A stretch of 5,861 nucleotides of DNA, taken from contig PKQR01000134.1 in the NCBI GenBank assembly GCA_017578085.1, positions 1 to 5,861 of the forward strand, written 5' to 3'. Made by a program: the position numbers and the translations under genes. The DNA is from Bacillota bacterium. Its GTDB lineage: Bacteria > Bacillota > Limnochordia > Limnochordales > ZCTH02-B6. The notes below the pieces were generated by a model. The model saw only the letters and a program-made list of their open reading frames with translations. It did no database searches and was not told the origin of the DNA. Below, piece after piece: positions 1 through 4,915 of this stretch (position 1 is its first letter; each line of letters starts with the position of its first letter).

Positions 1-392
1 ACGTGAAGATGGTGCCCGCCTGGCACAGCTCTTCGTTGGACGGCCCCAACGGCCCCATCTACTTGGGCAACCCGGCCGGGTTTCTCATCACCATGGGCGG
101 CGTGACCGTCTACCATGCGGGCGATACAAGCTTGTTCGGCGACATGGAGCTCATCGGGCGCCGCCATCGCATCGACGTGGCGCTGCTGCCCATCGGCGAC
201 AACTACACCATGGGCCCCGAGGACGCCGCGTACGCGGTGGAGCTCATCAAGCCCAGGTACGTGATCCCGATGCATTACGGGACGTTCCCGGTCATCCAGC
301 AGGATCCTCATGCCTTCGCACGGCTCGCGGAAGCGGCCGGCGCCAAGTGCCAGGTGCTGGCGCCGGGAGAAGAGTGGACAGTGCCGGCGTGA
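1..392 (+). CDS. UPF0173 family metal-dependent hydrolase, 3' part (metallo-beta-lactamase fold)
   Basis: This is the C-terminal part of a metal-dependent hydrolase of the UPF0173 family (metallo-beta-lactamase fold). The first whole codon is at base 3. The GTG there is an internal valine in the family-typical stretch VKMVPAWHSS, not a start. About 130 residues are visible of a family length near 225-230, so roughly 100 residues, including the HxHxDH metal-binding motif, lie upstream of the window. Counting from base 3, the visible metal-site or fold residues are His8 (AWHSS), Asp41 in the HAGDTSLFGDM motif, and His91 in the closing IPMHYGTFPVIQQDP motif. GNPAGF and PIGDNYTMGPEDAAYA are also characteristic. 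The gene ends in TGA and is followed 24 bases later by an intrinsic terminator, so it closes its transcription unit. The family is assumed cytoplasmic and its physiological substrate is not established. The family assignment is secure and the reaction is unknown. Confidence 0.95.
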   Translation, partial: VKMVPAWHSSSLDGPNGPIYLGNPAGFLITMGGVTVYHAGDTSLFGDMELIGRRHRIDVALLPIGDNYTMGPEDAAYAVELIKPRYVIPMHYGTFPVIQQDPHAFARLAEAAGAKCQVLAPGEEWTVPA

Positions 393-415
393 TGGGGCGC
401 CGTTGCCGCCTGGTG

Positions 416-449
416 GGGGATGCGGCTGCCGGGCCGCATCCCCATTTTT
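416..449 (+). terminator. Intrinsic (Rho-independent) terminator after the UPF0173 hydrolase gene
   Basis: An 11-bp perfect stem pairs GGGGATGCGGC (416-426) with GCCGCATCCCC (433-443) around a 6-base loop. After one A it is followed by five T residues (445-449). The stem is GC-rich, starts 24 bases after the hydrolase stop codon and has a T-tract on the + side, which is the classic arrangement. It should separate the hydrolase transcript from the nitrilase gene that starts at 503. On the minus strand there is no comparable T-run, so it works in one direction. Confidence 0.88.
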
Positions 450-488
450 GCGGCGGGGCGCTGGTGAGGCAGTTGACCCGCAGAAGCT

Positions 489-495
489 AGGAGGG
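489..495 (+). promoter_or_regulatory. Ribosome binding site of the nitrilase-family gene
   Basis: AGGAGGG lies seven bases before the ATG at 503. It is a near-consensus Shine-Dalgarno sequence at good spacing and fixes this ATG as the start. No convincing -10/-35 pair is visible between the upstream terminator and this site. A TTGACC at 473-478 resembles a -35 box, but the matching -10 position would fall at the start codon and reads as GC. Confidence 0.85.
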
Positions 496-502
496 CGGCG
501 TC

Positions 503-1510
503 ATGGCCGATGGCGAGCGGATCGCGATCGCGTGCGTCCAGGCCAAGGTGAGCCTGGCGGACTACTTGACGGCGGAAAGGTTCCGGGGCCTGGTGGACCG
601 GCTCATGAGCCAGGCGGCGTCCGCCATGCCGGACGATGTGCCGCGGCTGGTGGTTTTCCCGGAGGATTTCGCCTCCGGTTGCATCTTTGCGGGCGAAGCC
701 GACACCCTGCCGGAAGGGGGCGGCCTGCGGGCGGCGGTAGCGGCCCTGGTGCGGCGGCACTTCGCCGGCGTCATGGCCCAGAGGCTGAAGCACCGGGTCG
801 GCTGGGTGCGGGCGCTGGCCCTGCACCGGGCTTCCGCCGTCGCGGAGCTCTACTTCGATACGTTTGCTGCCGCGGCGCGCCGCTACGGCGCGTACGTGCT
901 GGGCGGCACGGTGCTGTTGCCCAAGTTGGATGACAGCCGCCAGCCGCAAGGAGGCGAGGTTTACAACACCGCCTATTTGTTCGGGCCCGACGGCAACGTG
1001 GTCGGGGCGCAGCGCAAGGCGTTTCTCATCGAGCTGGAAGGGCCGGAAGGGCTGGACCTGTCGCAGGGTGCGGTGGAGGAGTTGACCGCGTGGGACACGG
1101 AGCTCGGCCGCATCGGGGTTGCCGTTTGCTTCGACGCCTTCCAGGAACCGGTGGTGGAGCGGTTGGCGTCGTTGGACCTGGACATTCTGCTCCAGCCTTC
1201 GGCCAACCCCCAACCGTGGACCGACTGGCAACAGGAGGACTGGCTGCGGGGCAGCTGGCATGCGGTGTGCCGGTGCGGCATCGCGCGCTACGGGGTGAAC
1301 CCCATGCTGGTGGGAAGCCTGTTGGATATCGCGTTTGAAGGACAGTCGGCGATCTTTGACCGGGAGCTGGCGCGCGCCCAGGGCGATGCGGCGCCACCGG
1401 GGGCGCCTGGCTACGCGGCGCTGCCGCCGCGGCCCGGCTTCGTCAAGGTCGCCGGCAGCTGGACGGAAGAAGAGGTGCTCGTGGCCACGCTGCCGCACCC
1501 GCGCTCCTAG
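503..1510 (+). CDS. Carbon-nitrogen hydrolase (nitrilase superfamily)
   Basis: A 335-residue member of the nitrilase/amidase superfamily, which hydrolyses non-peptide C-N bonds (amides, nitriles, carbamoyl groups) through a Glu-Lys-Cys triad. All three residues are visible: Glu54 in VVFPEDFASG, Lys172 in GAQRKAFL, and Cys209 in IGVAVCFDAF. The strand opening the fold (RIAIACVQAKV, residues 6-16) and the late motif LLQPSANPQPWTDW (229-242) also fit, as does the final GxNPMLVGSLLDIAFEGQSA region (264-282). There is no signal peptide or membrane segment, so it should be cytoplasmic. Between Glu54 and the YVLGGTVLLP strand (131-140) there are about 77 residues, clearly more than the roughly 40 I expect in typical nitrilases, and mostly helical in character. 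The active-site context is PED rather than the common PEL or PEY. The substrate cannot be told. The neighbours are convergent or terminator-separated, so context gives no pathway. Its stop codon overlaps that of the Yip1-like gene on the other strand. Confidence 0.92.
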   Translation: MADGERIAIACVQAKVSLADYLTAERFRGLVDRLMSQAASAMPDDVPRLVVFPEDFASGCIFAGEADTLPEGGGLRAAVAALVRRHFAGVMAQRLKHRVGWVRALALHRASAVAELYFDTFAAAARRYGAYVLGGTVLLPKLDDSRQPQGGEVYNTAYLFGPDGNVVGAQRKAFLIELEGPEGLDLSQGAVEELTAWDTELGRIGVAVCFDAFQEPVVERLASLDLDILLQPSANPQPWTDWQQEDWLRGSWHAVCRCGIARYGVNPMLVGSLLDIAFEGQSAIFDRELARAQGDAAPPGAPGYAALPPRPGFVKVAGSWTEEEVLVATLPHPRS

Positions 1511-2109
1511 GGAGCCGCCAAGAGCGCCAGCGACAGCAGGACTCCGAGGACGAAGATTACCACCACAAAAGCGGCCACGTCCAGCGCGAGCGCGGCGACG
1601 GCGCGCCCGGTGCTAAACTTGTACGTCTCCCTGATAGCGACGACGGTGAGCCATAGCGACCACGCCACCGCCGCGAGCACGGCGAGGAAGTAGACGAACG
1701 GGAGCTCGGCCAAGTGGGCGACGACGGCGAAGGGGGCGACGAACACGGCCGGCAGCGATGCCAGCCCCATGGCCTGCAGGATTTGGCCATAGCGGCCGTG
1801 CCCACCGAGCAGCCGGGCGACGAGGTGCAGCGGTGCCGCGAAGATGAAAAGGCCGATGATGTGGTAGATGGCGTCGACCAGCACGCTGCGCACGGTAGCC
1901 GGCGGCGCGGTGGCCAGGTCCCCAATGTCGGCCGAGAAGGGCAGCGGTGGGGTAAAGTTCAAGGGCAGCTGGGACACGGCATATACGATAAGTGCCAGGC
2001 CCAGATGATTGTGCTGCGCCAGGTAACGAAAGGCCTCGGCAGGCTGCGTCAGCACATCGAGCATGAGGGAGACGCCGCCTCGTGCCTCCGTCCGCGTTTC
2101 AATCTCCAA
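1507..2109 (-). CDS. Yip1-domain-like integral membrane protein
   Basis: A 200-residue hydrophobic protein resembling the bacterial Yip1 (PF04893-type) membrane family, whose function in bacteria is largely unknown. The visible plan is a short amphipathic N-terminus with the typical P-x-x-x-F element (QPAEAFRYLAQ, residues 22-32), followed by about five hydrophobic segments near residues 37-52, 74-100, 112-133, 136-160 and 168-198. A glycine-rich cytoplasmic-type turn (LLGGHGRYGQILQAMGLASLP, within 100-120) is also Yip1-like. The start chosen is TTG at 2109 because GGGGGAG (2121-2115) sits five bases before it. An ATG at 2064 (Met16) is the alternative and would still keep all the helices. 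The gene lies 28 bases downstream of sppA on the same strand and is almost certainly co-transcribed with it. Its TAG stop is read from the same CTAG that ends the nitrilase gene. The family call rests on architecture and a few motifs. A generic polytopic membrane protein is the alternative. Confidence 0.8.
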   Translation of the reverse strand: MEIETRTEARGGVSLMLDVLTQPAEAFRYLAQHNHLGLALIVYAVSQLPLNFTPPLPFSADIGDLATAPPATVRSVLVDAIYHIIGLFIFAAPLHLVARLLGGHGRYGQILQAMGLASLPAVFVAPFAVVAHLAELPFVYFLAVLAAVAWSLWLTVVAIRETYKFSTGRAVAALALDVAAFVVVIFVLGVLLSLALLAAP

Positions 2110-2114
2110 AGTAG

Positions 2115-2121
2115 CTCCCCC
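2115..2121 (-). promoter_or_regulatory. Ribosome binding site of the Yip1-like gene
   Basis: Read on the minus strand, GGGGGAG ends five bases before a TTG at 2109-2107. It lies in the 28-base gap after the sppA stop codon. It favours the TTG start over the in-frame ATG at 2064, whose upstream GAGGCGG is a poorer match. Confidence 0.6.
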
Positions 2122-2137
2122 TTCCAGTACCGCCCCA

Positions 2138-3094
2138 TTAGTAGCGCAGCCGGTACCCCCACGGGGGAATGTACGGCGTCAAGTTTCCCGCGGGCACACC
2201 GTTTGCAACGGATTCTATGCTCCACAGGCCCGCGGCGTGCCCCAAGCCCGCCCGGACGAGGGCCGTGGCCACGGCGCCCAGCAGCCGATCGTACCAGGAC
2301 CGCTCCCTGCGCAGCGGCACGACGACCGGCCGCTCTTCGATCCCGGCCAGTTCGGCCGCGATGGACACCGCGTCCTCAAGGCCGCCCAAATGGTCCACGA
2401 GGCCCAGGGCCAGCGCTTGCCTCCCCGAGAAGACCCGCCCGTCGGCCACCGCCCGCACAGTCTCCACATCCATTCCGCGCCCCTGCGCCACGTCGCTGAT
2501 AAACTGGTCCAGGACGTCGTTGACGAGTTCCTGGAAGTGAGCCCGTTCCTCGGGGGACAGCGGCCGGTAGGGGCTTCCCGCATCCTTATAACGCCCGCTG
2601 ACGATGGTCTCGGCTTCCACGCCGAACCGCTCCATCAGGTCCTCCACGATAAAGACTTCCATGATGGCGCCGATGGAACCCGTCAAGGTACTGGGGTTGG
2701 CCACCACCTTGTCGGCCGCCGAGGCGATATAGTAGGCGGCGGAGGCGGCCACGTCGCCCATGGACGCCACGACGGGTTTGTTGTTTGCCCGGACCTGGCG
2801 GATGGCCTGGTAAATCTCCTGCGCCGCGGCGGGGCTGCCGCCGCCGCTGTTGATGCGCACAACGACGGCTGCGAAGCGCGGGTCTTCCTGCGCTGTCCGC
2901 AGGTGCTCGATGACTTCCCGCGCCCCCGTGCTCAAGTCCGACCAGGGCGAAGCCGACGAGCTGTCCGCGATGGTGCCCGTAATCTCAATCAAGGCCACCC
3001 GGGGCTTTTCAGGAACACGCTCGTGTCCAAGGACCAAGAGCAGCGGCAATACGAGGACGGAAACCACCAATAGCACAAGGAGCACGCGTCGCAA
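2138..3094 (-). CDS. sppA: Signal peptide peptidase SppA, family S49 serine protease
   Basis: A 318-residue membrane-anchored serine protease that cuts up signal peptides left in the membrane after preprotein processing. Residues 1-22 form one hydrophobic anchor with two arginines before it, placing the catalytic domain outside the cytoplasm. The fold begins at RVALIEITGTI (32-42). VVVRINSGGGSPAAAQEIY (77-95) is the family signature. The nucleophile is Ser118 in MGDVAASAAYY and the general base is Lys170 in SGRYKDAGSP. Their separation of 52 residues matches the Ser147/Lys199 pair of the Bacillus subtilis enzyme. PSTLTGSIGAI (134-144) and FSGRQALALGLVDHLGG (222-238) are further conserved blocks. 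The single S49 domain is the short Gram-positive type, about half of E. coli SppA. A C-terminal tail of about 60 residues ends in an aromatic stretch (YIPPWGYRLRY). The start is TTG, justified by a strong Shine-Dalgarno sequence. It is first in an operon with the Yip1-like gene and divergent from the binding-protein gene. Confidence 0.96.
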   Translation of the reverse strand: MRRVLLVLLVVSVLVLPLLLVLGHERVPEKPRVALIEITGTIADSSSASPWSDLSTGAREVIEHLRTAQEDPRFAAVVVRINSGGGSPAAAQEIYQAIRQVRANNKPVVASMGDVAASAAYYIASAADKVVANPSTLTGSIGAIMEVFIVEDLMERFGVEAETIVSGRYKDAGSPYRPLSPEERAHFQELVNDVLDQFISDVAQGRGMDVETVRAVADGRVFSGRQALALGLVDHLGGLEDAVSIAAELAGIEERPVVVPLRRERSWYDRLLGAVATALVRAGLGHAAGLWSIESVANGVPAGNLTPYIPPWGYRLRY

Positions 3095-3099
3095 CGGTC

Positions 3100-3107
3100 A
3101 TCACCTC
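3100..3107 (-). promoter_or_regulatory. Ribosome binding site of sppA, deciding a TTG start
   Basis: On the minus strand GAGGTGAT (3107-3100) is an uninterrupted match to the anti-Shine-Dalgarno region, placed five bases before TTG at 3094-3092. An ATG (3101-3099) overlaps the end of this site but is out of frame with sppA and too close to the GAGG core to be used well. It would give only 30 codons. TTG therefore begins sppA with MRRVLLVLL, a proper positively charged start for the anchor. Confidence 0.75.
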
Positions 3108-3280
3108 TACTTTACGTAACCTTCCCCCAGCCTGCGGCTACTTCCTGCGCCGCAATGCGTCTTGGGGACAAGGGAGGATTCTATTTACAGAAAAGAGAAG
3201 ATTAAGCCTGTATATTCGGTCGGTGTGGCTCAGAAAGGAGGGTAACGTCACCGCGGCCACATCGCACCCCATAAACGAGC

Positions 3281-3288
3281 GAGGAGGT
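3281..3288 (+). promoter_or_regulatory. Ribosome binding site of the solute-binding protein gene
   Basis: GAGGAGGT ends seven bases before the GTG at 3296. This is a near-perfect Shine-Dalgarno sequence and sets the start at GTG, immediately ahead of the hydrophobic signal sequence. Confidence 0.88.
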
Positions 3289-3295
3289 CGGCAAC

Positions 3296-4810
3296 GTGAG
3301 GCTAGGGATTGTTGCTGCAGTTTTCCTCTTGCTCGCGTCTTGTTGGACGGCTTCCGCGCAGGTCGACAAGGACACCATCGTCGTCGGCATCACCTCCGAC
3401 ATCGTCAACCTGGACCCGCACAACTTCCGCCACCGGGACACCGAAACGGTTTTGCGCAACATCTACGACGGGCTCGTCACCCGGGGACCGGACATGCAGC
3501 CCGTGCCTGAGCTGGCCGAGAGCATCACGCAGATCGACGATACCACGTGGGAGTTCAAGCTCCGCCGCGGCGTCAAATTCCACGACGGGACCGAAATGAC
3601 CGCCCACGACGTGGCGTTCTCCATCAATCGTTATGTCCGGGAGGGCGCCATGGGCGGGCAGACGTCGCCCCGCAAAGACCTATTGGGGCCGGTAACGCAC
3701 GCGGACCCCGTGGACGACTACACGGTGCGGGTGTACCTGTCCCAGCCGTGGTCGGTGTTCTTGCCCTATCTCGTCCATCACATGGTCGTGCCCGCCTCGG
3801 TGGGCGACGGGCTCGTGGAGCACCCCATCGGCGCCGGGCCTTTCAAGTTTGTCGAGTGGGTGCGGGGCAGCCATATCGTCCTCGAGCGGTTTGACGACTA
3901 CTACGGCGGCGCACCGGATCTGGGGCGCAGCGGCCCGGCGCCGGCCAAGCGCGTCATCTTCCGCGTCATCCCCGAAAACGCGACCCGTCTCGCGGCGCTG
4001 ATGGCGGGCGAGATCGACATTATGGCCGCCGTGCCGGTGCACGCGATCCCCGACATCCAGCGCCATCCCAATCTTGAGCTGCGGCCCGTGATGGGGACGC
4101 GCAGCTACTTCACGGAGCTCAACGTCCGCCGGCCGCCTTTTGACGACAAGCGGGTGCGACAGGCGATGAATTACGCCATCGACGTGAACCTCGTGATCGA
4201 TCGGCTGCTGGACGGCTTGGGTCAGCCGCTCTCCACGGTCTTGTCGCCGCTCTCCTTTGGCCACAACGACGACCTTGTGCCGTACCCGTATGACCCCGAC
4301 AAGGCGCGGCAGTTGCTGGCGGAAGCCGGGTATCCCAACGGGTTTACCTTTGAGCTCAGCGTTGAGGACAGGCGGCGGGACGTAGCCGAAGCCTACGCGT
4401 TCATGCTCTCGCAGATCGGCGTCACCGCCCGGGTGCGGGTTTGGGGCGACTACAACAGCATGGTGGACGCGATGCGCCGGGGAGAGCTGGACGCGATGAT
4501 GACCGACTGGGGCGACAGCACGATGGACCCGACGGGCATCTTTGTGCCCAAGCTGCGCACGGGCGACCGGGGCAACTACGGCGGCTACTCCAACCCGGAG
4601 GTGGACCGGCTGATCGAGCTGGCGGAGAGCACATCGGATCCCCGGGAGCGCGCGACCGCGTACCGGGCCGCCCAGGCCATCGTGTACGAAGACGCCCCCA
4701 TGATCTTTGAGTACATCACTCAGGAGCTGTACGCCCAAAACAGGGCCTTGAGCGGCTGGGACCCGATTCCTGACAGCCGCATTAATCTTCACACGGCCGT
4801 AAAGCAGTGA
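3296..4810 (+). CDS. ABC transporter solute-binding protein, family 5 (peptide/nickel class)
   Basis: A 504-residue extracytoplasmic binding protein (SBP_bac_5, DppA/OppA/GsiB-like) that captures a peptide or similar ligand and hands it to the membrane permease. The N-terminus is an export signal. A lipobox Leu13-Ala14-Ser15-Cys16 suggests a lipoprotein anchored at Cys16, while Ala19-Ser20-Ala21 before Gln22 is also a good signal peptidase I site. The mature protein begins with DTIVVGITSDIVNLDPHN (26-43). The family signature block is clear: PVPELAESITQIDDTTWEFKLRRG (69-92), then VKFHDGTEMTAHDVAFSINR (93-112). HPIGAGPFKFVEW (176-188) and LERFDDYYGG (196-205) follow. The C-terminal lobe includes NVRRPPFDDKRVRQAMNYAID (276-296), YPYDPDKARQLLAEAGYPNG (330-349), and MTDWGDSTMDPTG (402-414). 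Length is normal for the family and the reading frame is intact. The ligand cannot be read from sequence; peptides, glutathione, nickel or sugars all occur in this family. It is first in the operon, 105 bases before the permease. Confidence 0.96.
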   Translation: MRLGIVAAVFLLLASCWTASAQVDKDTIVVGITSDIVNLDPHNFRHRDTETVLRNIYDGLVTRGPDMQPVPELAESITQIDDTTWEFKLRRGVKFHDGTEMTAHDVAFSINRYVREGAMGGQTSPRKDLLGPVTHADPVDDYTVRVYLSQPWSVFLPYLVHHMVVPASVGDGLVEHPIGAGPFKFVEWVRGSHIVLERFDDYYGGAPDLGRSGPAPAKRVIFRVIPENATRLAALMAGEIDIMAAVPVHAIPDIQRHPNLELRPVMGTRSYFTELNVRRPPFDDKRVRQAMNYAIDVNLVIDRLLDGLGQPLSTVLSPLSFGHNDDLVPYPYDPDKARQLLAEAGYPNGFTFELSVEDRRRDVAEAYAFMLSQIGVTARVRVWGDYNSMVDAMRRGELDAMMTDWGDSTMDPTGIFVPKLRTGDRGNYGGYSNPEVDRLIELAESTSDPRERATAYRAAQAIVYEDAPMIFEYITQELYAQNRALSGWDPIPDSRINLHTAVKQ

Positions 4811-4859
4811 TGCCGGTCGGAGCCGAACCAAGGCCCCATCGGCAGACGTTGACCGGGAC

Positions 4860-4886
4860 GCCGGGCGGCGGGTGCCGCCGCCCGGC
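4860..4886 (+). promoter_or_regulatory. GC-rich intergenic stem-loop between binding protein and permease genes
   Basis: GCCGGGCGGCGG (4860-4871) pairs perfectly with CCGCCGCCCGGC (4875-4886), giving a 12-bp stem, nearly all G-C, closed by a three-base GTG loop. No T-run follows (the next bases are CGCTCCCTAGG), so it is not a normal intrinsic terminator. It begins about 50 bases after the binding-protein stop and ends about 30 bases before the permease start. In many binding-protein operons such a hairpin protects the 3' end of the upstream message or partly ends transcription, so that binding protein is made in excess over permease. That role is inferred here. Confidence 0.65.
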
Positions 4887-4900
4887 CGCTCCCTAGGACC

Positions 4901-4906
4901 GGGGGA
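4901..4906 (+). promoter_or_regulatory. Ribosome binding site of the permease gene
   Basis: GGGGGA, within GGGGGAAAGC, lies nine bases before the GTG at 4916. It is weaker than the site of the binding-protein gene (GAGGAGGT), which fits lower expression of the permease. It supports GTG as the start because the next codons lead directly into the first membrane helix. Confidence 0.55.
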
Positions 4907-4915
4907 AAGCGCACC

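Larger units (their letters stand above)
3095..3295. promoter_or_regulatory. Divergent control region between sppA and the ABC importer operon
   Basis: This 201-base gap must hold the start signals of both units. Bases 3178-3220 are clearly richer in A and T than the rest of the window. Minus-strand candidate for sppA: -10 TAGAAT (3183-3178, five of six matches) with a weak -35 TTAATC (3205-3200), spacer 16. Plus-strand candidate for the importer: -10-like TATATT (3211-3216, five of six), but the best -35-like TTTACA (3184-3189) stands 21 bases away, which is too far for a standard promoter, so an activator or another sigma factor may be involved. Other features in the expected sppA leader are an 8-bp palindrome TTACGTAA (3112-3119) and a 6-bp inverted repeat TGCGGC/GCCGCA (3133-3138, 3149-3154). 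A second Shine-Dalgarno-like AAAGGAGGG lies at 3234-3242. No riboswitch consensus was recognised. Exact promoter positions are tentative. Confidence 0.45.

Noticed and set aside
473..478. TTGACC as a -35 box for the nitrilase gene
   Set aside because: The position expected for the -10 box (about 496-501) reads CGGCGT and is next to the start codon, which leaves no room for a leader with the ribosome binding site.
308..1498. A 396-codon minus-strand frame opposite the nitrilase gene
   Set aside because: The composition is biased to Arg, Gln, His and Pro and it crosses the terminator and ribosome binding site of the real gene. The + strand frame carries the full catalytic triad.
2063..3073. 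A 336-codon + strand frame opposite sppA
   Set aside because: SppA on the minus strand explains the whole stretch with correct Ser/Lys spacing. The + frame has no motif and no ribosome binding site.
3133..3154. Inverted repeat TGCGGC/GCCGCA upstream of sppA considered as a terminator
   Set aside because: The stem is only 6 bp with a 10-base loop and has no T-run on either side. It is kept only as a possible leader element.
3223..3510. A + strand frame starting at GTG 3223 and overlapping the binding-protein gene
   Set aside because: The Shine-Dalgarno-like AAAGGAGGG lies inside this frame rather than before its start, and the product after 3296 is an out-of-frame reading of the signal sequence and mature binding protein.
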